NCBI RefSeq assembly: GCF_900177415.1
Contig: NZ_FXAF01000006.1
Location: 1,388,001 to 1,452,000, forward strand
Direction of reading: 5' to 3'
DNA length: 64,000 bases
From: Xaviernesmea oryzae
GTDB taxonomy: Bacteria; Pseudomonadota; Alphaproteobacteria; Rhizobiales; Rhizobiaceae
Shown: positions 42,543 to 50,353 of the stretch, in pieces
Layout of the letters: every line of letters starts with the position of its first letter
Numbering within the stretch: position 1 is the first letter of the stretch
Position numbers and translations under genes: made by a program
The notes under the pieces: model-generated
What the model saw: the letters and a program-made list of their open reading frames with translations, nothing else
What the model was told of the DNA's origin: nothing
The model's database searches: none

Positions 42543-43406
42543 TCAGGCGGCGAGCGTCAGGCCGATGCCCCAGGGGTCCTTCAGCGAAAATCCCTCGGCG
42601 GTCTTCGTGGCGGCGATCTCCTGTGCCTCGAGGGCGGCGAGCGCCTTGTCGAGCGCTGCCTTGTCGTTGAAGCCCAGGGTATAGTCCGAAAGCCCGGTCA
42701 TGTTCTCTTCGCGGGTCCCGGCGCCGCGGCTGTTCCAGATATTGGCGGCGATATGGTGGTGGTAGCCGCCGGTCGCGAAGAAGCTCGCGCCCGGATAGCG
42801 GGCCATGACCTTCAGCCCGAGCACGTCGCGATAGAAGGCGTCGGCCTGCGGGACGTCGCCCACCTGAAGGTGGATATGGCCGATGGCCGTGCCGTCCGCC
42901 ATGCCGTTCCAGCTCTCTTTCGGCGCGCTGTCGTAAAGCGCCTGCAGGTTCAGCCTTTCGGTCGCCATGGCGACGGTGCCGTCCGGATGATAGGTCCATT
43001 CCTCGGGCTTGCGGTCGCGATAGATCTCGATGCCGTTGCCTTCCGGGTCGGAAAGGTAGAGCGCCTCGCTGACGAGATGGTCGGACGCGCCGTCGAGCCG
43101 GACATCGTTTTCCGCGGCGTGCGCCAGCCAGCGGGCGAGCTCCCGCCGGTCGGGCACCAGGAAGGCGGTATGGAACAGCCCGGCGGCATTGCGCGGCGCC
43201 CGGGCGACATTGTTGCCGGTCGTCAGCGTCAGGAGAGGCTGGCCTTCGACGCCCAGCACTTCGCCGCTCGCGTTCTTTTCGAGAACCTTGAGGCCGATGA
43301 TCTTCCGGTAGAAATCGGAAACGAGGCCGAGATCGCCGGCGACGAGATGGGCGCCGCGCACATGGGCCGGCCGGGTCAGCGCAAAGGGTTGGTCACTATC
43401 GGACAT
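42543..43406 (-). CDS. VOC-family ring-cleavage dioxygenase (CatE-like)
   Basis: 287 residues made of two VOC modules (about 15-130 and 165-280). Metal ligands fit H in R-G-A-H-L-V and G-H-I-H-L-Q and an E in G-I-E-I-Y-R. It resembles CatE-type catechol 2,3-dioxygenases. No aromatic pathway genes are adjacent, so the substrate is open. Start at 43406 after GGATTTC; the codon at 43490 is not needed. Confidence 0.8.
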   Translation of the reverse strand: MSDSDQPFALTRPAHVRGAHLVAGDLGLVSDFYRKIIGLKVLEKNASGEVLGVEGQPLLTLTTGNNVARAPRNAAGLFHTAFLVPDRRELARWLAHAAENDVRLDGASDHLVSEALYLSDPEGNGIEIYRDRKPEEWTYHPDGTVAMATERLNLQALYDSAPKESWNGMADGTAIGHIHLQVGDVPQADAFYRDVLGLKVMARYPGASFFATGGYHHHIAANIWNSRGAGTREENMTGLSDYTLGFNDKAALDKALAALEAQEIAATKTAEGFSLKDPWGIGLTLAA

Positions 43407-43630
43407 GGTGAAATCCTCGTTGGACGGGCGCTTCGAAGCGCCGCTTCCAGACCTATATGGTTGCTTCCCATCGTTCACGATAGAGCACAAAATGACGATT
43501 GATCGTCTCCAAAATGGAAACGGAAGAGGTTTCGCGGGAAGGTTAAATCCGGAAACCGAATTTGAATCCGGGCGCTCTTGCCTTCCGCTTCCGCCGAACG
43601 CATTCTGGATGCGCAGGTGAAAGAGGGTGG

Positions 43631-44296
43631 ATGAGCGAGCTTTTCAATTTCGGCCGCAATTACGATTTTCACGAGATCGTCGTCGATGGCATCGTCAACG
43701 GTATCGGTATCGTCTTCGCGCTCGTCGGCGCCACCGCGCTGATCTTCTACGCCACCGTCTGGGCGAGCCACGGAGAGATCGCCGCCGCCTGGATTTACGG
43801 GCTCGGCCTGGTGCTCTGCCTGTCGATCTCGTTCACCTACAATATCTGGCCGAATTCCCGCACTAAGTGGATATTGAGAAGGCTCGACCACTCGGCGATC
43901 TTCATCCTGATCGCCGCGACCTATACGCCCTTCCTGCAGCGGGGCGCCGGGGACCCGTGGATTTTCGCCATGCTGATGGCGATCTGGACGACGGCCCTCA
44001 TCGGGATCGCGCTGAAATGCGCCTTTCCCGGCCGTTACGACAAGCTGGCGATCCTGCTCTATCTCGCCATGGGCTGGAGCGGCGTCATGGTCATGGGTCC
44101 CGTCTCGCAATATCTGCAGCCAGTCACGGTCTGGCTCATCCTCATCGGCGGGCTCATCTATTCGCTCGGCGTCGTCTTCCATGTCTGGGAAAAGCTGCGC
44201 TTCCAGAACGCCATCTGGCATGGTTTCGTGGTGGCTGCGGCCGCCGTGCATTATGGTGCTGTCATGACCTGTTTCAGCCTCTCGGGCAGTCTCTGA
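43631..44296 (+). CDS. Hemolysin III family (TrhA/PAQR) membrane protein
   Basis: 221 residues with seven predicted helices. The pattern S-F-T-Y-N-I-W-P-N-S ... L-R-R-L-D-H-S-A-I-F ... H-V-W-E-K is that of HlyIII/PAQR proteins. They affect membrane fluidity through a metal-bound site formed by H, D and H in these helices. The true function in bacteria is unclear; haemolysis is not implied. Confidence 0.85.
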   Translation: MSELFNFGRNYDFHEIVVDGIVNGIGIVFALVGATALIFYATVWASHGEIAAAWIYGLGLVLCLSISFTYNIWPNSRTKWILRRLDHSAIFILIAATYTPFLQRGAGDPWIFAMLMAIWTTALIGIALKCAFPGRYDKLAILLYLAMGWSGVMVMGPVSQYLQPVTVWLILIGGLIYSLGVVFHVWEKLRFQNAIWHGFVVAAAAVHYGAVMTCFSLSGSL

Positions 44297-44383
44297 TCGC
44301 TGGGGAAGCAGTTCCGGCCGTGCTTTCATGCCGGCTTTCCGTCTGCTAAAGTGGACAAACGTATATCATAATGGACGAATGCA

Positions 44384-44887
44384 ATGAGCGAGCCCCTGGT
44401 GCGCGACGCGACCGAAGCCGATCTCCCGGCGATCATGGAGATCTATAACGACGCGGTCGCCAACACGACGGCGATCTGGAACGAGGTCCTGGTCGATCTC
44501 GACAACCGGAGAAACTGGTTTTCGGCCCGCAGGGCCCGCGGCTTCCCGGTTCTCGTGGCCGAGGTCGGCGGCGGCGTGGCCGGCTACGCCTCCTATGGCG
44601 ATTGGCGCGCCTTCGACGGCTACCGCCATACGGTGGAGCATTCGGTCTACGTCCATCGCGAGTTCCGCGGCGGCGGCCTCGGCCGTCTGATGATGGAGGA
44701 GCTGATCGCCCGGGCCGCTTCGAACGGTGTGCATGTGATGATCGCCGCGATCGAATCCGAAAACGCCGCCTCCATCCACCTGCACGAGAAGCTCGGCTTC
44801 CGTTTTGCCGGAAAATTCTCCGAGGTCGGCACCAAGTTCGGCCGCTGGCTCGACTTGACCTGCATGGAGCTCAAGGTCTCGGGCTGA
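44384..44887 (+). CDS. GNAT N-acetyltransferase (phosphinothricin acetyltransferase-like)
   Basis: 167 residues. The layout V-R-D-A-T-E-A-D-L-P-A-I ... E-H-S-V-Y-V-H-R-E-F-R-G-G-G-L-G-R-L-M-M and H-E-K-L-G-F-R matches the PAT/YncA subgroup, which acetylates phosphinothricin, methionine sulfone or similar amino acids. The real substrate in this bacterium is unknown. Confidence 0.85.
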   Translation: MSEPLVRDATEADLPAIMEIYNDAVANTTAIWNEVLVDLDNRRNWFSARRARGFPVLVAEVGGGVAGYASYGDWRAFDGYRHTVEHSVYVHREFRGGGLGRLMMEELIARAASNGVHVMIAAIESENAASIHLHEKLGFRFAGKFSEVGTKFGRWLDLTCMELKVSG

Positions 44888-44939
44888 GCGTCGATAACGG
44901 TTATCGGGTTGGTATTCTCTGCTGCAAAGGAGCAAGCCC

Positions 44940-45203
44940 ATGGCCGGCAGCGCGAATCTCGGAAAGCATCTCGAAGACTATGTCGATGAGCTGGTGAATA
45001 CCGGGCGGTATGAAACGCGCGACGACGTATTGCGTGAAGGCCTCCGCCTCCTGCAGATCAAGGAACGCCGCCTTGCCGAACTCGACGCGGCTATCGAACG
45101 CAGTCTGGCCGATGCCGAGGCGGGACGGGTGAGGCCGATTGAAGATGGGGCAGCGCGGTTGAAAGCGAAATATGCGGCAATGGCGAAAGACCGCAGCCGG
45201 TGA
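44940..45203 (+). CDS. parD: ParD-type antitoxin, orphaned
   Basis: 87 residues: N-terminal ribbon-helix-helix (L-E-D-Y-V-D-E-L-V-N-T-G-R-Y-E-T-R-D-D-V-L-R-E-G-L-R) and an acidic/basic tail. AAAGGAGCAAG precedes the ATG. The toxin gene that normally follows with a small overlap is reduced to 11 codons. It stands between two unrelated genes. Confidence 0.85.
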   Translation: MAGSANLGKHLEDYVDELVNTGRYETRDDVLREGLRLLQIKERRLAELDAAIERSLADAEAGRVRPIEDGAARLKAKYAAMAKDRSR

Positions 45204-45235
45204 TCGTCGTTATCACGGACAAAGATGACCTTTAA
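45200..45235 (+). pseudogene. Truncated parE toxin start
   Basis: A GTG overlapping the parD stop begins V-I-V-V-I-T-D-K-D-D-L and ends at a TAA after 11 codons. The first residues look like a ParE start, and the position is right for it, but the body of the gene is gone: the tetR gene reads in from the other side over the same bases. Confidence 0.45.
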
Positions 45236-45813
45236 GGTTTCGCCGGCCATCCATCCGGCAGCACGGCGGACACGAACTCTTCAAGGCTTCGGCGCACATG
45301 CGCGTCGATCCGCCCTTCGGGATCGAACCCCCACCAGAGAAGGCAGCCCTGCCACTGGGAGGCCATCAGCATGCCGATCGTCTCCGGTGCGCCGGGCGTC
45401 GATGCGAAGCATTCGGCGATGGCGCGGGACAGCACCTGGCCCCAGGCCGTGCCGCGGGCGCGCAAGCGGGGATCGCGAAAATCCTCGCGCAGCATGAGCA
45501 ATCCTTCCGCATAGGCTTCGATGCCGCCGTAATCGCCGGAAAGCGCGACGAGGATATCCACCGCGCCCTGCGGCGTCTTCGGCGCGGCCGCGATCGCCGC
45601 TTGGGTTTTCGCATCGAGCCCGTCCCAGGCAAAGAGCAGAGCGGCGCGGGCAAGCTCCTCCTTGTTCCTGAACCGCTGCACCAGCGTCGAGGGCGAGAGG
45701 CCCGATACGGCCGCGAGCGAAGCGAAGGTCAGCGCGTCGGGGCCTTTCTCGTGCATCAGCTTCAGCGCCGCGGCGAGCACCGCGCGGTCCGGCATGGTTT
45801 TGGGTCTCGGCAT
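45232..45813 (-). CDS. TetR family transcriptional regulator
   Basis: 193 residues: a helix-turn-helix (about 8-55, A-L-T-F-A-S-L-A-A-V-S-G-L-S-P-S-T-L-V-Q-R-F) and a ligand-binding domain. It is divergent from the SDR gene with a perfect inverted repeat in the 97-bp gap, so it most likely represses that gene and itself. The ATG at 45813 is preferred to the 59-residue longer reading. Its 3' end overlaps the decayed parE. Confidence 0.85.
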   Translation of the reverse strand: MPRPKTMPDRAVLAAALKLMHEKGPDALTFASLAAVSGLSPSTLVQRFRNKEELARAALLFAWDGLDAKTQAAIAAAPKTPQGAVDILVALSGDYGGIEAYAEGLLMLREDFRDPRLRARGTAWGQVLSRAIAECFASTPGAPETIGMLMASQWQGCLLWWGFDPEGRIDAHVRRSLEEFVSAVLPDGWPAKP

Positions 45814-45828
45814 CTTGCTTCCCGAATA

Positions 45829-45848
45829 ATAAACGAATAATCGTTTAT
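45829..45848. promoter_or_regulatory. TetR operator
   Basis: ATAAACGA-ATAA-TCGTTTAT is a perfect 8+4+8 inverted repeat, 16 bp upstream of the tetR ATG and 62 bp upstream of the SDR ATG. Its size is typical for a TetR dimer. Confidence 0.8.
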
Positions 45849-45910
45849 ATATAATCGCTGACAACGAGGCCAGTTCTAACCGGCCGATGCAGGAAGGGAA
45901 GGAGGCTCCA

Positions 45911-46837
45911 ATGGCAAATCTAGCGAAAAGGCCGCTGGAGGGGAAAATCGCCTTGGTGGCGGGTGCCACGCGCGGCGCCGGCCGCGGCATCGCTGTGGAA
46001 CTCGGCGCGGCAGGCGCGACCGTCTATTGCACCGGCCGCACGACGCGTGAAAGGCAGTCGGAATACCGCCGGCCGGAAACCATCGAGGAAACGGCCGAGC
46101 TGGTGACTGCGGCGGGCGGCGAGGGCGTCGCCGTTGCGCTCGATCATCTGGTTCCGGACGCCGTCGCGGTGCTGGTCGAACGCATCCGTATCGAACGCGG
46201 CCGGCTCGATATTCTCGTCAACGACATCTGGGGCGGCGAGCTTCTGGCCGAATGGGACAAGCCGGTCTGGGAACACGACCTGGAAAAGGGCCTGCGCATG
46301 CTCAGGCTGGCGATCGACACGCATCTCATCACCGCCCATTACGCGCTGAAGCTGATGGTCGAAAGGCCGGGCGGCCTGCTGGTCGAGGTCACCGACGGAA
46401 CGGCGGAATACAATGCCGGGCACTACCGCCTGTCGCCTTTCTACGATCTCTGCAAGACCGCGGTTACCCGGCTCGCCTGGGCGCATGGCAAGGATCTCGA
46501 AAAGCACGGCTGCACGTCGGTCTCGATCACGCCCGGCTGGCTGCGGTCCGAAATGATGCTCGACATCTACGAGGTGACGGAGGCGAACTGGCGCGATGCG
46601 ATCGCCAGGCAGCCGCATTTCTGTATATCGGAGACGCCGCGCTTCATCGGCCGGGCGGTGGCGGCACTCGCCGCCGATCCGGATCGCGCCCGCTTCAACG
46701 GCCAGTCGCTGTCGAGCGGCGGGCTCGCCAGGGTTTTCGAGTTCGACGACGTGGACGGCTCGCGGCCGGATTGCTGGCGTTATCTGAAGGAAGTCCAGGA
46801 AACGGGCAAACCGGCCGACGCCACGGGATACCGGTAG
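45911..46837 (+). CDS. SDR family oxidoreductase
   Basis: 308 residues. The Rossmann motif G-A-T-R-G-A-G-R-G-I (about 19-28) and C-T-G-R-T-T-R (NADP) are clear; the catalytic Y-x-x-x-K may be Y-D-L-C-K, although the preceding Ser is less certain. The product is a short-chain dehydrogenase with a longer C-terminus than classical members. Divergent TetR repressor and operator suggest induction by its substrate. Confidence 0.85.
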   Translation: MANLAKRPLEGKIALVAGATRGAGRGIAVELGAAGATVYCTGRTTRERQSEYRRPETIEETAELVTAAGGEGVAVALDHLVPDAVAVLVERIRIERGRLDILVNDIWGGELLAEWDKPVWEHDLEKGLRMLRLAIDTHLITAHYALKLMVERPGGLLVEVTDGTAEYNAGHYRLSPFYDLCKTAVTRLAWAHGKDLEKHGCTSVSITPGWLRSEMMLDIYEVTEANWRDAIARQPHFCISETPRFIGRAVAALAADPDRARFNGQSLSSGGLARVFEFDDVDGSRPDCWRYLKEVQETGKPADATGYR

Positions 46838-46974
46838 AAGGTATCTGCGGCACCGGGCCTTTGCTCCGCGGAAGGCGGCCGCATGGAAATGCCCTTTCTC
46901 CCGCTGGCGGCAGGGCAATTTCCTCTGAGCAAATATGCTGGTGCTTCCGCGGAACGATGAGCGGCGAGGCCTTC

Positions 46975-47115
46975 CCCTTCTCCCCAGCGGGGAGAAGGTG
47001 GCGGCAGCCGGATGAGGGGGCGCAGCCAAACTCCGGCGATGCCTTTGCCGCGTGTGCACCCCCTCATCGCCTCGCGTCGCTCGGCACTTCTCCCCGCTGG
47101 GGAGAAGAGGGAGCA
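46975..47115. repeat. CTCCCC-class palindromic repeat unit
   Basis: CCTTCTCCCCAGCGGGGAGA with GGATGAGGGGG and then CCCCCTCATCGCCTCGCGTC with CTTCTCCCCGCTGGGGAGAAG. The whole reads as an inverted pair. One such unit fills most of the 327-bp gap between the SDR and DUF1062 genes; nothing else is seen there. Confidence 0.75.
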
Positions 47116-47164
47116 AGCGGATTTGCCTCGTGGCAAGCTCCCTAAGGCCGGTCTGCGGAAAGCC

Positions 47165-47791
47165 TCACCCGCCCATCGCCATCCTCCCCGCCGCCATTCT
47201 CTCGGCCTCGTCTTCGAGGTCGAGCGTGATTACCGTATTGTCGCGGATGCCGCGTTTCAGCGCCTCCTTCCGGTCCGGCTCCACGGTGATCCCGCCCGTT
47301 TCGAAGAGCCTCTGCAGCCGGCTGCGGGAAAGTCCGAGTTCCGCCGCCAGCAGCCGGTCGAGCCGCGGACCGGCGGGGAAGGGCAGGGCGAACGCGATGC
47401 CGATCCGCTTCCAGTCTCCGGCGGCGCAAAGCACCCGCTTGCGCACCTCGAACTCCTCGCTTTCGGCTATGCGGCCCGCCTTCGCCCGCAGCGCTTCGGC
47501 ATCGAATTCGAGGCGGGCCACGGCCTCGGGCGTGCTTGCCTGCATGGCCTCCAGCACGGCGGGATCGAGCGAGCGGACGCTCTGCCGCTCGAAGACCGGC
47601 CGGTTCCAGGTGCCGTCGCACACGATGCATTTGTAGATGAGCCAGGCGTCCAGCCGTTTGCCGCTGGCATTGAGGCGGATGCGCCCGCTGGAGCGGAACG
47701 CCCTCTGGCTGCCGCAGCCGGCGCAGGAAAGGATCGCCTGGGGTGGAAATTTGGGTATTACAGTCCATTCGACGCGTAGGATATCGCACAT
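47165..47791 (-). CDS. DUF1062 family protein with S4-like C-terminus
   Basis: 208 residues. An N-terminal zinc-finger-like part with C-A-G-C and C-I-V-C (about 23-60) is followed by a C-terminal R-L-D-R-L-L-A-A-E-L-G-L-S-R-S-R-L-Q-R-L pattern that looks like an S4 RNA-binding domain. DUF1062 has no assigned function; RNA binding is inferred. Confidence 0.75.
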   Translation of the reverse strand: MCDILRVEWTVIPKFPPQAILSCAGCGSQRAFRSSGRIRLNASGKRLDAWLIYKCIVCDGTWNRPVFERQSVRSLDPAVLEAMQASTPEAVARLEFDAEALRAKAGRIAESEEFEVRKRVLCAAGDWKRIGIAFALPFPAGPRLDRLLAAELGLSRSRLQRLFETGGITVEPDRKEALKRGIRDNTVITLDLEDEAERMAAGRMAMGG

Positions 47792-48187
47792 GCCGTCTTG
47801 ATCTTCCGGTCGGGAAGTTCATGCGGGAAACGGCACTTGAAGAAGCCCTTGGCGGGGCGCGGCGTGGCGAAGGTCCGGACTTGAAGAAAGCGGGCGTCGG
47901 GTGTCTCGGGGCGACTTGAAAGAGCAGCCTCGGCAGAACAATGCCAAACCGGTCTCAAGCCGCCACCCCGATGAACAAGTTTCCGCAAGGCGCGGCTGTT
48001 CGGCCTGCCCGTGCGGGGGTGAACCTGTCGAGACCGGGGATTACTTAGGCAAAGTGGACCTCAAAAGCCGACGCTCTTCGGTTGCAATGGATATCAAATC
48101 GCATCGGGAAATCAACCCGCCGGGCATCGCCCTCCGGCGCGCCCGCCTATATTAAGGGACGACCACCCGAACAGCGAGGACAGGACC
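47792..48187. other. Gap without a supported gene
   Basis: About 400 bp. Short open frames on both strands here have no domain and no good ribosome site. No hairpin-plus-T terminator or large repeat was found. Confidence 0.5.
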
Positions 48188-48595
48188 ATGGATATCAAAC
48201 GCAGCGGTTCCCGGCCGTCCGCCAGGCCGGAGCAGTATTTTACCGGCACCGTCCGGCTCGATCCGATCGTCGAGGCGCCGGAGCCGGCGCGCGTGCGGGC
48301 GCTTGCCGTCACCTTCGAGCCCGGCGCCCGCACCGACTGGCATACCCATCCGCTCGGCCAGACGCTGATCGTCACGGCCGGTTCCGGCCTGGCGCAGGTC
48401 TGGGGCGAGCCGATCCGGGCGATCCGCCCCGGCGACGTCGTCTGGTTTCCGCCGGGCGAAAAGCACTGGCACGGCGCTTCGGCCACCACCGCCATGACCC
48501 ATATCGCCATCCAGGAAGCACTGAACGGCAGCACGGCGGAGTGGTTCGGGCCGGTCACCGACCTGCAATATTCCGCCGGGACCGCCGAGGATTGA
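48188..48595 (+). CDS. Cupin-domain protein
   Basis: 135 residues. The cupin motif 1 is seen in [11 protein letters not shown] (about 49-59) and motif 2 in [16 protein letters not shown]. The group includes carboxymuconolactone-decarboxylase-associated cupins, whose substrate is unknown. AGGACAGGACC precedes the ATG. Confidence 0.85.
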   Translation: MDIKRSGSRPSARPEQYFTGTVRLDPIVEAPEPARVRALAVTFEPGARTDWHTHPLGQTLIVTAGSGLAQVWGEPIRAIRPGDVVWFPPGEKHWHGASATTAMTHIAIQEALNGSTAEWFGPVTDLQYSAGTAED

Positions 48596-48689
48596 GCGAT
48601 GCCGGCGGGCAGGCCCCGCGTCATTGAACGGAAACGCCCGGCAGGCCAAGATAGGCCATGATTCCGAAACCAAGGACGAGGAGCGATCC

Positions 48690-49559
48690 ATGCCCGCCGT
48701 GACCCGCATCGCAAACCAGCATCTGACCGTCGAGGTTTCTCCGCTCGGCGCGGAAATGCAGGCGCTCGCGACCGCCGATGGGCGCTCCTTCCTCTGGAAC
48801 GGGGACGCCGCTTTCTGGACCGGCCGCTCGCCGGTCCTCTTTCCGATGGTCGGCAAGGCGCCGGAAAACCGCATCACCGTCGAGGGCAAATCCTACGAGA
48901 TGGCCCAGCACGGTTTTGCCCGGAGGGCAGAGTTTTCGCTCGTCGTCTCGACCGGAACCCTGTGCCGCCACGAGCTTGCCGCCTCGGATGCGACGCGGGC
49001 GGTCTATCCCTTCGAATTCCTGCTGGCGGTGGAGCACGCGCTTGAGGGCCGCAGGCTGACGGTTTCGGCGGAGGTCGAAAACCGCGACACGCGGCCGATG
49101 CCCTTCGGCCTCGGCTTCCATCCCGCCTTCGTCTGGCCGCTGCCCGGGGCGGCGGGCCGCCCCCACACCGTGACCCTCGACAACGGGGCGGAACCGGCGC
49201 TCGTCCGTCTCGAAAGCGGACTGGTGAAACGGGAAAAGCTGCCGTCGCCCTTCAAATCGGGCCGTTTGACGCTCGACCGCGCGATGTTCGAGGCGGATGC
49301 CATGATCTTTCCCGAAGGGGCGGGAGAGGGCCTCACCTATGCCGCGGACGGCGGGCCGGCGCTGAAATTCTCCTTCGAGAACCTGCCGAACCTGGCGCTC
49401 TGGCAAAAGCCCGGCGCACCCTTCATCTGCATCGAGCCCTGGCACGGCACGGCGGCCGAGCTCGGCGGCTCCGACGACCTGGCGAACCGCCCCTATGGCG
49501 TGACGCTGCCGCCGGGAGAGACGGCGCGGTTTGCGTTTACGGTGGAGGTGGACGGCTGA
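48690..49559 (+). CDS. Aldose 1-epimerase family protein
   Basis: 289 residues in the galactose mutarotase fold. The motifs are H-G-F-A-R (about 75, catalytic His), G-F-H-P-A-F and C-I-E-P-W-H-G (Glu). It probably interconverts anomers of a hexose or hexose phosphate (D-hexose-6-phosphate epimerase-like). AGGAGCG precedes the ATG at 48690. Confidence 0.85.
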   Translation: MPAVTRIANQHLTVEVSPLGAEMQALATADGRSFLWNGDAAFWTGRSPVLFPMVGKAPENRITVEGKSYEMAQHGFARRAEFSLVVSTGTLCRHELAASDATRAVYPFEFLLAVEHALEGRRLTVSAEVENRDTRPMPFGLGFHPAFVWPLPGAAGRPHTVTLDNGAEPALVRLESGLVKREKLPSPFKSGRLTLDRAMFEADAMIFPEGAGEGLTYAADGGPALKFSFENLPNLALWQKPGAPFICIEPWHGTAAELGGSDDLANRPYGVTLPPGETARFAFTVEVDG

Positions 49560-49589
49560 GCGGTTTTGCAAGGGCGCGGCGAACGCCAG

Positions 49590-49742
49590 ATGATCTCCCC
49601 CCTTGTGGGGGAGATGTCACCGAAGGTGACTGAGGGGGGTAATGCAGGTGCGGCAAAGCAGAGGCCGGTGAGGTGCCAAAAGCGGCACCCCCCTCTGCCC
49701 TGCCGGGCATCTCCCCCCCCCCCAAGGGGGGGAGATCGGCTG
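49590..49742. repeat. RIME-like palindromic element, copy 3
   Basis: GATCTCCCCCCTTGTGGGGG, GTCACCGAAGGTGACTGAGG and, further right, CCCCCCTCTGCCCTGCCGGG with a long C-run followed by AAGGGGGGAGATC. The arms face each other differently from copies 1, 2, 4 and 5, so this one is rearranged. It fills the gap between the convergent epimerase and msrB genes. Confidence 0.75.
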
Positions 49743-49771
49743 GGCGCACTGTCTTCCCGCATGCGCCTCTT

Positions 49772-50182
49772 TTACCCCAGCGGCTCGAACGTCATCGCAT
49801 GGCCGTTGATGCAGTAGCGCAGGCCAGTCGGCGGCGGGCCGTCCGGGAAGACGTGGCCGAGATGGCCGCCGCAATTGGCGCAGCGCACTTCCGTGCGGAT
49901 CATGCCGTGCGAGGTATCGCGGTGTTCGCTCACCGCGCCGGGCTTCGCCGGTTCGAAATAGCTCGGCCAGCCGCAGCCGGAATCGAATTTGGTGTCGGAG
50001 ATGAAGAGCTCCTCGCCGCAGCCGGCGCAGCGGTAGAGCCCCTTTTCCTTGCTGTTCCAGAAGGGGCCGGTGAAGGCGCGTTCGGTGCCGGCCTGGCGCA
50101 GGATCCGGTATTGCTCCGGCGAAAGCTGCTCGCGCCATTCCACATCGCTCTTGCGTACTTTCGGGGCGGTGACATCGGACAT
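49772..50182 (-). CDS. msrB: Peptide-methionine (R)-S-oxide reductase
   Basis: 136 residues. Zinc ligands C52, C55, C101 and C104 are seen as two C-x-x-C pairs, the catalytic Cys124 is in R-Y-C-I-N-G-H-A-M, and Cys70 (S-G-C-G-W-P-S) may resolve the disulfide. It reduces methionine R-sulfoxide in oxidised proteins. Start at 50182 after AAAGGAAGC. Divergent from the mrp operon. Confidence 0.95.
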   Translation of the reverse strand: MSDVTAPKVRKSDVEWREQLSPEQYRILRQAGTERAFTGPFWNSKEKGLYRCAGCGEELFISDTKFDSGCGWPSYFEPAKPGAVSEHRDTSHGMIRTEVRCANCGGHLGHVFPDGPPPTGLRYCINGHAMTFEPLG

Positions 50183-50353
50183 CGTGAAGCTTCCTTTCGT
50201 TTTCTCCTTAGATAGGCTCGCCGCCGCGGAAGGAAAAGGCGCGTTTCTGTGTGTTTTTCCCGGTTTTGCTTGAGGCGGGGAAATCTTTCCCATAGAAAAC
50301 CAATTCCCTCCGAACAGTCGGGCGGAGCAGGCAAATCTGAAGCGGGAGGCGAC

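Noticed and set aside
47758..48155. Two small frames in the gap at 47.8-48.2 kb
   Set aside because: No ribosome site or recognised domain; left as non-coding.
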